Positions 16,917 through 24,941 of a stretch of 64,000 nucleotides of DNA are shown here, piece by piece; position 1 is the first letter of the stretch; every line of letters starts with the position of its first letter. The notes under the pieces were generated by a model, which had not been told where the DNA came from, made no database searches, and saw only the letters and a program-made list of their open reading frames with translations. The stretch is from contig NZ_CAAJGM010000088.1 of NCBI RefSeq assembly GCF_900996235.1, positions 1 through 64,000 of the forward strand, written 5' to 3'. The translations under genes were made by a program, and so were the position numbers. The stretch is from Paraburkholderia sp. BCC1885. Lineage in GTDB: Bacteria > Pseudomonadota > Gammaproteobacteria > Burkholderiales > Burkholderiaceae.

Positions 16917-17531
16917 TTACATCGGCGGCGCGACGCCATCCTTTTCGACCACGACGCGTTGCGCCGTATAAGCGCCCTGCGCCGCAGGCGTGGCTACCAC
17001 GAACACCTTCTTGCCGGCGATCAGGTCGGTGCGGGCAGCGGGGACGAAAGTCACGATAGGCACATTCGGCGGGACCGTCACCACGTTATTGCCACCCTTG
17101 TACGACAGCTTCAGGTCGCGGCCGCTCGTGCCTTCGACGACTGTGTCGACGTTGGCATTGGTCATCGAGCTGTTCGGGCCCAGGTCCCACGCATAGTGGC
17201 CTTCACCGGTGCCGCGCGCCGCTTCGGGGAACACCACTACTTCGGTGGCGGTCAGCTTGCCGTCGGTACCGGTGGTAGCGGCCGTGCCGATGAACGAGCC
17301 CTGCTTGATGTCAGCCAGTTGCATGGCCTTGACCGCCGAGATGCCGACCGTCGGCGCGACGTTGATCGAGACCGTATCGCCGCTGCGGCGATGTACTTGC
17401 AGCACGTCGCCGTTGAGCGAGACGATTTCGCCGCGAATGCGCGCGGGTTTGACAGCAGGCGTCTGGGCGAGCGCGACGCCCGCAAAAGCGAGCGCAGCAA
17501 GCGTAACGCCGAGTTTCAGGCGGATAGACAT
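16917..17531 (-). CDS. Exported hypothetical protein (DUF5666-like)
   Basis: A 204-residue protein with a clear signal peptide: basic MSIRLKLG, hydrophobic core and cleavage after VALAQ at about 22. The mature part is beta-rich, with repeating short segments such as IRGEIVSLNGDVLQVHRRSGDTVSINV, resembling small periplasmic OB/beta-barrel domains (for example DUF5666). It is third in the operon after cytochrome b561 and the molybdopterin protein. It may be a periplasmic partner of the redox pair. The chosen ATG gives the signal peptide; the open frame upstream overlaps the previous gene. Confidence 0.75.
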   Translation of the reverse strand: MSIRLKLGVTLAALAFAGVALAQTPAVKPARIRGEIVSLNGDVLQVHRRSGDTVSINVAPTVGISAVKAMQLADIKQGSFIGTAATTGTDGKLTATEVVVFPEAARGTGEGHYAWDLGPNSSMTNANVDTVVEGTSGRDLKLSYKGGNNVVTVPPNVPIVTFVPAARTDLIAGKKVFVVATPAAQGAYTAQRVVVEKDGVAPPM

Positions 17532-17575
17532 GGAACCTCCGTGCAGTGTTGTGACATTAAAAATGGGGATGCCGC

Positions 17576-18367
17576 TCAGGAACCGCCAAACCAGTTGTAG
17601 CCCTGGTTTTCCCAGTAACCACCTGGGTAGTCGTTCGTCACGGTAATCGCGACGATATGTTTCGGATTCTTGTAGCCGAGCTTGGTGGGCATGCGCAGTT
17701 TCATCGGAAAGCCGTACTTGGGCGGCAGGATCTGGCCGTCGTAAGTCAGCGTGAGAAGCGTCTGCGCGTGCAGCGCAGTGGGCATGTCGATGCTCGTCCA
17801 GTAGTTGTCGGCGCAGTGCAGGGAGACGAAGCGCGCGGTCGTGTCCGCGCCCGAGCGGCGCAGGAAATCGGCAAAACGCACGCCGCCCCAGCGGCCGATC
17901 GCGCTCCATCCTTCGATGCAGATATGCCGGGTGATCTGATCCTGCTGCGGCAGCGCGTGCAGTTCGTCGAGCGTCCAGACCCGTTTGCCTTTCGCAAGAC
18001 CGCCTACCTGCAGACGGTAGGTGGCGGCGTCGACGTCTGGCACGTCGTCGATGTCGTAGAACGCGTTGAACGGAAACGGCCGCGTGATCATCGACTCGGG
18101 GTAAGTGGGCGCCATGTGGTTCGGGTCGAACAGCAGGGCCTGCACGTCGTCGTTGAAGAACGAGATCCGGCGCAGCATGGTGTTGACCGATTTGTCGTTG
18201 CTCAGATCGCAGCCCGACAGCATGGCGAGGCCGCCGAGCGACAGAATCCGCTTGCCGAGCAGGCGCCGCGCGGGATTTTTCAATTCCTTGTGGGCGTCCT
18301 TGATGATGGATTCGGCCTGCGACGACAGGGCGCCGCCGGCTTCGCCGTTGCGTTTGCGAATCGACAT
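17576..18367 (-). CDS. Molybdopterin-dependent oxidoreductase (sulfite-oxidase/MsrP family)
   Basis: A 263-residue protein of the sulfite-oxidase-type molybdopterin family. The Mo-ligating cysteine lies in HICIEGWSAIGRWGGV, and the C-terminal PPKYGFPMKLRMPTKLGYKNPKHI segment is typical. An N-terminal hydrophobic stretch ILSLGGLAMLSGC about residues 41-53 resembles a lipoprotein or membrane signal, preceded by charged residues; there is no clear twin-arginine motif beyond ARRLLGKR. It likely acts at the periplasmic face with the cytochrome b561 encoded 2 bp upstream, as MsrP with MsrQ. The substrate is unknown. Confidence 0.88.
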   Translation of the reverse strand: MSIRKRNGEAGGALSSQAESIIKDAHKELKNPARRLLGKRILSLGGLAMLSGCDLSNDKSVNTMLRRISFFNDDVQALLFDPNHMAPTYPESMITRPFPFNAFYDIDDVPDVDAATYRLQVGGLAKGKRVWTLDELHALPQQDQITRHICIEGWSAIGRWGGVRFADFLRRSGADTTARFVSLHCADNYWTSIDMPTALHAQTLLTLTYDGQILPPKYGFPMKLRMPTKLGYKNPKHIVAITVTNDYPGGYWENQGYNWFGGS

Positions 18368-18369
18368 GG

Positions 18370-18963
18370 CTAGCGTCCCCGGATCATCAGAAGCAGGGAG
18401 CGCGGCACCAGGGCGACCATCACGACGTGCACGGCGAAGAAGGCCACGATCACGCTCATGCAGACGAAATGCACGACGCGAGCGTTGTCATATCCGCCCA
18501 TCAAGGTGCGCAGCAACGGAAACTGCACCGATTTCCATACGGCGAGGCCGGACAGCACGAGCAGCACGATATCGACGATCACGACCAGGTAGGCCAGCTT
18601 CTGGATCGCGTTGTAGCGGCTCAGGTCGCCGTGGGTGAGACGGCCGCGTAGGGCCGCGAGCGTGTCGGTGGCGAGCGATTTGATGCTGAGCGGCAGCAGC
18701 TTGCGGCGCAGGCGTCCGGAAGCCAGGTTGAGCCCGAGGTAGACGGCGAAATTCGCCACCAGCAGCCACATCACCGCGAAATGCCATAACAGCGCGCCGC
18801 CCAGCCAGCCGCCCAGGGTGATGGCGGGCGGAAACTGCAGGGCCGGAAAGATGGGCGAGGCATCGTAGACCTGCCAGCCGCTCATCACCATCAGGACCAC
18901 CGCAAGCGCGTTGATCCAGTGTGTGATGCGGACCCAGACGGGTTGAATCGTGGTGTGACTCAA
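18370..18963 (-). CDS. Cytochrome b561-type membrane protein
   Basis: A 197-residue integral membrane cytochrome b with four predicted transmembrane helices. Probable haem-ligand histidines are in VRITHWINALAVVLMV, LLWHFAVMWLLVANF, and the last helix HFVCMSVIVAFFAVHVVMV. It passes electrons between the quinone pool and a soluble partner, almost surely the molybdopterin protein encoded directly downstream (2-bp gap). It is the first gene of the three-gene operon. No promoter close to consensus was found in the leader. Confidence 0.88.
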   Translation of the reverse strand: MSHTTIQPVWVRITHWINALAVVLMVMSGWQVYDASPIFPALQFPPAITLGGWLGGALLWHFAVMWLLVANFAVYLGLNLASGRLRRKLLPLSIKSLATDTLAALRGRLTHGDLSRYNAIQKLAYLVVIVDIVLLVLSGLAVWKSVQFPLLRTLMGGYDNARVVHFVCMSVIVAFFAVHVVMVALVPRSLLLMIRGR

Positions 18964-19216
18964 AGCGATCTCATCGTTGGTGGCTATTCAGGCGGTGCTC
19001 ATGCTGCGTGTTTCATGCTGCGTGTTTCAGCCAAAGCGTCGCCACGCCCCGTTTTACGCACCGGCAGCGATGCGAACGGCCATGCGCGCGCCTTGCGCAA
19101 TACGGCATCACAGGGGCTAACACCGGGTTGGCGGCGATATTCCGCCGCGACTGAAAAATGATTTATTACAGAATGTTCAGGATGGGCGTGAGGCAAGCAC
19201 AGCCATTGCGACAGGC

Positions 19217-19243
19217 AAAAAAAACGCCAGCTTGCGCTGGCGT
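19217..19243 (-). terminator. Strong intrinsic terminator, minus strand
   Basis: The stem ACGCCAGC/GCTGGCGT with a 4-base loop (19224-19243) is followed on the minus strand by a run of eight T. It ends transcripts coming from the luxR side. Confidence 0.85.
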
Positions 19244-19365
19244 GAAAAGTTCTGGCTATTCCGAGGGCCGCCAGAACCTGAGAGAGGGTACGGCGCCGTA
19301 TGCTTTCAATTTGCCTTCGGCGGATGCTGTGAAGGTTTATTGGCAAACAGCAAGTGCGCCAATAA
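19217..19365 (-). ncRNA. Candidate structured RNA ending in an intrinsic terminator
   Basis: Read on the minus strand there are five hairpins in a row: an 8-bp stem TTATTGGC/GCCAATAA (19337-19344 with 19358-19365), CCTTC/GAAGG (19331-19335 with 19314-19318), the self-complementary TACGGCGCCGTA (19289-19300), an 8-bp stem GTTCTGGC/GCCAGAAC (19249-19256 with 19270-19277), and a terminator stem followed by eight T. GCCGAAGGCAA and CTCTCAGG resemble conserved stretches of the glycine aptamer, but the pairing GAGAG strand upstream is missing. It could be a small RNA or a luxR 3' UTR product. Confidence 0.45.
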
Positions 19366-19502
19366 TACTTCGAAATCGCCTGCATCATTTTTCTTTCGCG
19401 TTCGTTCCTGCGCGAGCGCAAATGCAAAACGAATTCCGCAAGCTGTCAGACCTCACAGCTAGGTGCTTCGGGGCAAGCGCATTATAAATAGACCGCGCGC
19501 GA

Positions 19503-20213
19503 CTAGATCAGTCCGGTGGCGATGGCTTTGACGACCGCTTGCACCTTGTTCGTCGCGGCCAGCTTCGACAACACGTTGTTGACATGAAAATTGACGGTTC
19601 GCTCGGAGATGCTGAGGATCTTGCCGATTTCATAAGAGGTCTTTCCCTCGCCAGTCCAGCGCAGCACTTCCCGTTCACGTGCGGTCAAAATGATGTTCGT
19701 TTCGGGTGCGAGCTTGGCCTGAAGGAACTGCCCCATGCGCATATGACAAAGATTCGCGAGCCAGTTTGCAGACAACTGCAGATCTTCCACCTCGCTGGAC
19801 GCCAGCGTGTCCGCGTTGCGCGACATTGTCAGGAGTCCGAATGTACCGTGCACGGTCCAGCTCGAATGCGCCACCCCGATCTTGATGCCGAAGTCGCGTG
19901 CATCGGACCACAGGCGCGGCGCTTCATCGGTCATCGTATGCGGCCAGACCAGCAGATCCGAACGGCGCATGCCGGCCCGAACAATAGGGTCGATATCGAG
20001 AAAATCGTTGGCGCGATAGTGGTCCATCCACCCACGCGGGTACGTGTCGAAAATCCTGACCGCCGGCTTCGAGACTGGCAACGGCATGCGAATTCCGTAA
20101 CAGCAATATTCGAATCCAAGACGTTCCGTGAAAGACGTTATTTGCTTGAATAGCTCATACTCGTCTTTCGCAGCGGAAACCTGCCGATAAGCATCCTGAA
20201 AGTACAATTCCAT
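19503..20213 (-). CDS. LuxR-family acyl-homoserine-lactone receptor/regulator
   Basis: A 236-residue LuxR-type quorum-sensing regulator. The N-terminal autoinducer-binding domain (about 20-165) holds the conserved ligand-pocket pattern W-x3-Y-x8-D in WMDHYRANDFLDID and a Trp in VWPHT. The C-terminal LuxR helix-turn-helix (about 172-234) has LTAREREVLRWTGEGKTSYEIG and ISERTVNFHVNNVLSKL. It is divergent from an rsaM-type gene with 67 bp between them, and a luxI gene lies 1.3 kb away, so it most likely binds the homoserine lactone made by that synthase and acts at the two lux boxes. Confidence 0.95.
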   Translation of the reverse strand: MELYFQDAYRQVSAAKDEYELFKQITSFTERLGFEYCCYGIRMPLPVSKPAVRIFDTYPRGWMDHYRANDFLDIDPIVRAGMRRSDLLVWPHTMTDEAPRLWSDARDFGIKIGVAHSSWTVHGTFGLLTMSRNADTLASSEVEDLQLSANWLANLCHMRMGQFLQAKLAPETNIILTAREREVLRWTGEGKTSYEIGKILSISERTVNFHVNNVLSKLAATNKVQAVVKAIATGLI

Positions 20214-20280
20214 TGCGCCCCCGAATTAATTGCCTTATGTCGAACCACGCCCGTCCGGTAATAACCAAAGGTACAGGCCG

Positions 20281-20730
20281 ATGACACACTCTCCGCTGTT
20301 TTCCCATTGCTCGTTGCCTGACGGCTACGTTCGCGTTCCCGAGTTCATGTTGACCCGGTTGACGTTGGCCCATGTCTCCTCCGGCATCGATGAAGGCCTG
20401 CTGGCGGATTTGCGCGCCGATGCCATTGACGCACTCGATGCCGGTTATACAGAGTGGCAAGGTGTAATTCCTCCATTGACCCCGCAGGTATCGGTTGGCT
20501 GGGATTGGTATATAGACGCCACGTCAGGCGCGTTTCTGATTGCCTGGGGCGACGTGAGAAGCAATCTCATGGGTGTTGATCGCTCAGGTACCGACCTCGG
20601 AATGGATTGCTCCGCAAGGGCGCTCGTACACCGGCTGATGCATCTGAACTGGTCACACCCGGTTGCGGCCAATGTGGCACATGTCTTGAGAGGCCGGCAT
20701 CACACGCTTTCCTCTTTTCGACGACAGTAA
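20281..20730 (+). CDS. rsaM: RsaM-family (DUF4902) quorum-sensing modulator
   Basis: A 149-residue soluble protein matching RsaM in size and position: RsaM proteins are encoded between luxR and luxI in Burkholderia, Acinetobacter and some Pseudomonas and lower AHL output. Visible features include EFMLTRLTLAHVSSG, the aromatic VSVGWDWYIDATSGAFLIAWGDVRSN core and a helical C terminus ALVHRLMHLNWSHPVAANVAH. It has no DNA-binding motif or signal peptide. The ATG at 20281 is preferred over in-frame upstream starts in the luxR promoter. No lux box is seen directly upstream. Assignment rests on context plus the Trp-rich core. Confidence 0.75.
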   Translation: MTHSPLFSHCSLPDGYVRVPEFMLTRLTLAHVSSGIDEGLLADLRADAIDALDAGYTEWQGVIPPLTPQVSVGWDWYIDATSGAFLIAWGDVRSNLMGVDRSGTDLGMDCSARALVHRLMHLNWSHPVAANVAHVLRGRHHTLSSFRRQ

Positions 20731-20860
20731 GTGGTGCGGCGTGACGCGGGCGTATCAAACATCTTCCGGCCCATTTATAAGCAAAAGGTGTTCGCTTTGC
20801 AATCGCAAATTGACCTTAAGATGTGATATATCAGCGAATGAAAATATATTGTCATAAAAC

Positions 20861-20880
20861 CCTGTCAAATCTGGCAGTTA
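20861..20880 (+). promoter_or_regulatory. lux box 1 (upstream copy)
   Basis: CCTGTCAAATCTGGCAGTTA is a 20-base imperfect palindrome with the CTGnnnn...CAG form of LuxR-binding sites. It is the better dyad of the two copies (CTG-N10-CAG plus matching GTCA/GGCA). No good -10 box is seen about 30 bp downstream, so its target is unclear; a non-coding transcript or distant action on luxI is possible. Confidence 0.65.
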
Positions 20881-21407
20881 CTGCGTAACTAATTTGAGAT
20901 TGATTGCGCCGGATTAAAGGCGCGCGGCCGTGCGGGCGCGCTCGCGCGGCGGCACGGATAAGTCCAGTCCGGGCCGGTCGGCACGCGGTTCTCCGACACC
21001 CAGCGATGCCCAGTTCCTGAACCTATGTTGAGGACTGAAGTCGGCACACTTCCGAATCCCGAGCGCAAGGCGCGCAATGTGACGAGCCGCGCCATGCTTT
21101 TGCTTTGTCCTGGGCTCTCTTGCGAAATTGGATTGCACCTATGCAGTGCTAACTAAGACGATATAAAAATAAATCGGACTAATTGTCGATCAATTTTACA
21201 AAGTTAGGATAGCTATTAATTTGGACGATTAAGTTTATTTGACCGGGTAGGTAAATTTCCGGATGCCGGGAAGGGTGCCGGAAGTCAAGGCTGGCGGGCA
21301 TCAATAGGGTCCGGACGGATTAGATAGGTGGATTCGACTAATCAAAAGAAAAGATGTCTGTTTAGCGTCAATTTGATATCAACAGACGAAAAAAAATGTC
21401 ATGACGC

Positions 21408-21453
21408 CCTGTCAAATCTATCAGTTACTCCACAACGCTGTGCGCGCTCTAAT
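21408..21453 (+). promoter_or_regulatory. lux box 2 and -10 box of luxI promoter
   Basis: CCTGTCAAATCTATCAGTTA (21408-21427) matches the upstream box at 18 of 20 positions. A -10-like TCTAAT lies at 21448-21453; the implied start near 21460 puts the box centre at about -42, the usual position for LuxR activation through an overlapped -35 region. It lies 54 bp before the luxI ATG. Confidence 0.7.
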
Positions 21454-21481
21454 TCGCTCGATAAAAAGCGACCAAGGGTGC

Positions 21482-22180
21482 ATGATGCGGACTTTCATTC
21501 ACGACGACGGACGGCTGCCTGCCGATGTCGGTAACGCGCTCGCGCAGTATCGGCACGAGGTATTCGTCAAACAGTTGGGCTGGCGCCTGCCGATGGCCGA
21601 TGACGAATTCGAGCGCGACCAGTACGACCGCGACGATACGGTGTATGTGGTTGGAGAAGACGAGGACGGCTCGATTTGCGGCTGCGCGAGACTTTTGCCG
21701 ACCACACAGCCTTATCTGCTGAAGGACCTGTTTCCGTTTCTGCTTGCTGAAGGCATGCCGGCGCCGGAATCGTCCAAGGTCTGGGAGTTGTCCCGCTTCG
21801 CTGCAAGCCCGACTGCCGGCGAGCAACCCGAGGGCGGCAATCTCACCTGGTTCTTTCGGCCAATGCTGGCTTCGGTGGTGCGCTGCGCCGCACGGTTGGG
21901 CGCGAAGCAGATCATCGGCGTGACTTATCTGAGCATGGAGCGGCTATTCCGGCGCATCGGCGTGCATGCGCACCGGGCGGGGCCGGCGCAAAGCATCGAC
22001 GGCAGAATGGTGGTGGCCTGCTGGATCGATATCGACAGTCAAACGCTCGCGGCTCTCGGTATTGACCTTGCGCTTGAGACGCGCCGGGTGCGAAGCGTGT
22101 CGAATCAGCGCTCGGCTGAACCGATCTACGCGGCGCAGCCCGAGGTGGATGTAGCGGAGCGTGCTATTGCTACCTGCTGA
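21482..22180 (+). CDS. LuxI-family acyl-homoserine-lactone synthase
   Basis: A 232-residue autoinducer synthase that makes an N-acyl-homoserine lactone from S-adenosylmethionine and an acyl carrier. The invariant residues are visible: R and F in YRHEVFVKQLGW, W, then D/D in DQYDRDDTVYV, R in GCARLLPTT, and E/R in WELSRFAAS. Two adjacent ATGs (21482, 21485) are possible; both follow AAGGGTG. The C terminus is longer than in LuxI of Vibrio, as in several Burkholderia synthases. It lies under lux box 2, giving positive feedback. The acyl chain cannot be read from sequence. Confidence 0.95.
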   Translation: MMRTFIHDDGRLPADVGNALAQYRHEVFVKQLGWRLPMADDEFERDQYDRDDTVYVVGEDEDGSICGCARLLPTTQPYLLKDLFPFLLAEGMPAPESSKVWELSRFAASPTAGEQPEGGNLTWFFRPMLASVVRCAARLGAKQIIGVTYLSMERLFRRIGVHAHRAGPAQSIDGRMVVACWIDIDSQTLAALGIDLALETRRVRSVSNQRSAEPIYAAQPEVDVAERAIATC

Positions 22181-22270
22181 GTAAATAGCTTGCATCTGCT
22201 GGGTTCACGTTGATGAAGCCAGCGGGTGCAAGGTCAATCGCGCGGCCCGGTCGCACGAGACTTGATTTAT

Positions 22271-22284
22271 TGACCATTCAGTCA
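22271..22284. promoter_or_regulatory. Candidate TetR operator
   Basis: TGACCATTCAGTCA lies 15 bases before the TetR start. A related TGAACGGTTGGTCA occurs at 22930-22943, overlapping the start of the exporter gene; the two share the outer TGA and TGGTCA when one is reversed. Short TGAC/GTCA dyads at this position are typical of TetR autorepression. Confidence 0.4.
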
Positions 22285-22298
22285 TAATATCAGTCTCC

Positions 22299-22925
22299 AT
22301 GAGCCAGCCCGCGACCCTGAAGAAACCCCGCAGCACGAGCGCCCGAGGGCGTCCGCGCGAATTTGACACGTCCACGGTGCTCACGCACGCGAGCGAGGTG
22401 TTCTGGCGCCATGGCTATCACGCCACCTCGATCGACGACCTGTGCAAGGCTACCGGCCTGCTGCGCGGCAGTCTGTACGGCGTTTTCGGCGACAAGCACG
22501 GCATCATGCTGGCCGCGCTCGATCATTACGCGGACGGCTCGATCGCGCGCCTCGCGGAACGTCTGAACGCGCCGCTGCCGCCCGCCGAGGCGCTGCGTCA
22601 CGCCATCCTGCATTACGCCAAGGCGGCCTCCGCGCTATCCACCCAGCGCAGTTGCCTGATCACCAACATCACGCTGGAAATGCAGTCCGACGACGCGGCG
22701 CTGCGCGAACGTGTCGCCGCCATCCAGCGCCGCATGGCGACGCTGCTGGCCGCCGCGGTGATTCGCGGCCAGGCAAGCGGCGCCTTCAGTTCGACTCTCG
22801 ACGAAAAAGCCGTCAGCAATTTCCTGCTGTGCATTATTCAGGGATTGCGCGTACTCGGCCGGGTCGACCGCACGGAAAGCGAACTGACCGCTATCGTCGA
22901 TATGGCGATGCGCGCGCTCGTCTAA
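22299..22925 (+). CDS. TetR-family transcriptional repressor
   Basis: A 208-residue TetR/AcrR-type regulator. The N-terminal helix-turn-helix is seen in HYATSIDDLCKATGLLRGSLYGVFGDKHGI-like sequence at about 38-66, preceded by the basic GRPREFD segment common in this family. The helical C-terminal domain binds an unknown ligand. It lies 17 bp before a DHA2 exporter on the same strand and probably represses both. A TGAC/GTCA dyad lies directly upstream. Its ligand is likely a substrate of the pump. Confidence 0.92.
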   Translation: MSQPATLKKPRSTSARGRPREFDTSTVLTHASEVFWRHGYHATSIDDLCKATGLLRGSLYGVFGDKHGIMLAALDHYADGSIARLAERLNAPLPPAEALRHAILHYAKAASALSTQRSCLITNITLEMQSDDAALRERVAAIQRRMATLLAAAVIRGQASGAFSSTLDEKAVSNFLLCIIQGLRVLGRVDRTESELTAIVDMAMRALV

Positions 22926-22942
22926 TTTTTGAACGGTTGGTC

Positions 22943-24463
22943 ATGAATAGTGAATGCGTCAAATCCACGCCGGCGGCCTTCGCCGTTCCCGGCCAGCCAG
23001 AGGCAGCCGTCGCGGCGGCCGCTGTCGTGACAGAAAGCCCAGCCGCCGTCGCGCCGCGTCCCGAGCGGCAGGGGCTCGCGCTCGCCGTGTTGTTCGTCGG
23101 AGCGTTTCTCGCGCCGCTCGACTATTTCATTGTCAACCTGGCGCTGCCGGCTATTCATACCGGGCTCGGCGCCACGGATGCGCAACTGCAACTGATCGTC
23201 TCCGCGTATGCCTCGGCATACGCGGTGCTGCTGATTACCGGCGGGCGCCTCGGCGACCTGTTCGGCCGCCGCCGCATGTTTATGACCGGCATGGCGGGTT
23301 TCGTGCTGGCGTCGGCGCTGTGCGGTTTTGCACCGAACGGGCACATGCTGGTGATTGCCCGCATCGTGCAAGGCATGGCCGCGGCCGTGATGGCGCCGCA
23401 GGTACTGGCGACGGTTCGCGCGGTCGTGCCGCTGTCCCAGCAGACCCGCGTCATGAGTTTCTACGGCTTCGTATTCGGGCTCTCGTCGATCGTCGGGCAA
23501 CTCGGCGGCGGCGCTCTGATCACCTATCGGCCGTTCGGCCTCGACTGGCGCGTCATTTTTCTGATCAACATTCCGGTGGGCATTCTCGCCTTCATCGGTA
23601 GCTGGAAATTCGTGCCGGAAAATCAGCCTGCCGTGCGCACCGGTGTCGACCTGAAGGGCGTGGCTTTGCTTTCGTTGTTGCTGCTGCTCATCATTTATCC
23701 GATGACGCATGGCCGCGAAGCCGGCTGGCCGGCCTGGACATTCGCAATGTTCGCGGCGAGCGTGCCGGTGCTGGCGCTTTTCATCGCCACGGAGCGGCGC
23801 GTGGAGCGGCGCGGCGGCCATCCGCTCGTCGATCTGCAACTGTTTCGCAATCGCGCGTTCGCGCTCGGCCTTGTGCTCGCGTTCCTGTTCTATTGCAACA
23901 GCGCATTCTTCCTGACCTACGGCATCTTCCTGCAAACCGGCCTGCACTGGACGCCGCTCGCCTCGGGCATCGCCATCATGCCGTTTGCGATCGGCTTCGT
24001 GGTGGGGCCGCTGACGTCGCCGGCGGTCGTGCGGCGCATCGGCGAGCATGTGCTGACGCTCGGCTTTGCGATGATGACGGTGGGTTTCACGCTGACCGGC
24101 TGGGCCGCCACCTACGCTCCCGCACCGGACCTGCCGTTTTACTGCGGGCTGGTCTGCGCGGGCGTCGGTCAGGGCCTGCTGCTGCCGTCGATTACCCGCA
24201 TCGTCCTCATGGAAGTCGCGCCGGAGAAGGCGGGGCTCGCGTCGGGCGTCGTTACGTCCACCTTGCAGATCGGCTCGGCATTCGGCACTGCAGCAATCAG
24301 TGGCGCGTTTTTCGGCGTGCTGGGCGGACGCGCCTCGCCCGGCGCCTATGCGCACGCGTTTCAGTTCAGTCTTGGCATTAATGCGTTGCTAATGCTGACG
24401 TGTATCGGGCTCAGTGTGCTGCTAGTACGTCATCAGCAAACCGAATTACGGCGCGCGGCGTAA
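22943..24463 (+). CDS. DHA2-family MFS drug exporter
   Basis: A 506-residue 14-helix exporter. After an Ala/Pro-rich N terminus of about 40 residues, TM1 has FVGAFLAPLDYFIVNLALPAI, then motif A as GGRLGDLFGRRRMF and motif C-like GLSSIVGQLGGGALI. The ATG at 22943 follows GGTTGG and gives the expected length. Directly downstream of its probable repressor (TetR). Proton-driven export of toxic compounds is the likely role; the substrate is unknown. Confidence 0.92.
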   Translation: MNSECVKSTPAAFAVPGQPEAAVAAAAVVTESPAAVAPRPERQGLALAVLFVGAFLAPLDYFIVNLALPAIHTGLGATDAQLQLIVSAYASAYAVLLITGGRLGDLFGRRRMFMTGMAGFVLASALCGFAPNGHMLVIARIVQGMAAAVMAPQVLATVRAVVPLSQQTRVMSFYGFVFGLSSIVGQLGGGALITYRPFGLDWRVIFLINIPVGILAFIGSWKFVPENQPAVRTGVDLKGVALLSLLLLLIIYPMTHGREAGWPAWTFAMFAASVPVLALFIATERRVERRGGHPLVDLQLFRNRAFALGLVLAFLFYCNSAFFLTYGIFLQTGLHWTPLASGIAIMPFAIGFVVGPLTSPAVVRRIGEHVLTLGFAMMTVGFTLTGWAATYAPAPDLPFYCGLVCAGVGQGLLLPSITRIVLMEVAPEKAGLASGVVTSTLQIGSAFGTAAISGAFFGVLGGRASPGAYAHAFQFSLGINALLMLTCIGLSVLLVRHQQTELRRAA

Positions 24464-24941
24464 TCCACCGCTATTGCGGCGGCAAATACCTGCGGCAATT
24501 TTAGGGTATTTCATTGCACCGTAATAATGCAGCGCCTCGCATTATTGGGGCATTCATGGATGATCGGCCCGTTTATGGGTGATTCCAACAATAATGATCT
24601 GATAAAAACGCGCCGATGATTCAAATAGCTTTCGCGGCCTGACAATGCCCGGCATGTTTTACTTTCATGTATTAAGTCTTGCGTAAATTGTTCTGCTGAA
24701 AGCGTCTGAAGGGTGCCTGAAACCCCAGATGGGATAGGGGTTTCGCCGTATGAGCATTGTTTCATCCGCTGAGCCGATGACCGAATTCCAATTCCCTGAT
24801 GGATGAAAACGGTATCGATAAAAATCACTTGCAGGGACTAAATTCGATTGTTAATCTTGGCAAACTTTTTAAATCTTTTGCCAGCCACCTGTCTGAGACA
24901 ATGGGTTAAAACACTCCAACGCTTTCGTCCCGGGGATTGAT
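24464..24941. other. Intergenic region after the exporter
   Basis: This 478-base stretch is more AT-rich than its surroundings and holds no gene I can support. There is a hairpin AATAATGC/GCATTATT (24523-24530 with 24539-24546) without a T-run, which may end the exporter transcript. The minus-strand frame at 24511-24828 is not protein-like. Confidence 0.5.

Larger units (their letters stand above)
18964..19502. other. Intergenic region between luxR and the redox operon
   Basis: These 539 bases lack a convincing protein gene. The middle (19217-19365) has five consecutive hairpins on the minus strand ending in a strong terminator, listed separately as an RNA candidate. The part from 18964 to 19216 should hold the promoter of the cytochrome operon. 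The minus-strand frame across 18999-19427 passes through the terminator and is not protein-like. Confidence 0.55.
20731..21481. other. Gene-poor region between rsaM and luxI
   Basis: The 751 bases have no protein-like frame. They hold two near-identical lux-box segments about 547 bp apart. The DNA around the boxes is AT-rich, whereas 20905-21080 is GC-rich with no coding character. An inverted TTCCGG/CCGGAA pair is near 21258-21288. The arrangement suggests a duplication of the luxI promoter or an inserted segment. Confidence 0.55.

Noticed and set aside
19250..19330. Glycine riboswitch
   Set aside because: GCCGAAGGCAA and CTCTCAGG fit the aptamer 3' half, but the upstream GAGAG strand needed to pair is absent and no glycine gene follows, so it was kept only as a structured RNA candidate.
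24511..24828. 105-codon minus-strand frame after the exporter
   Set aside because: No ribosome site, no protein-like composition, AT-rich intergenic DNA.
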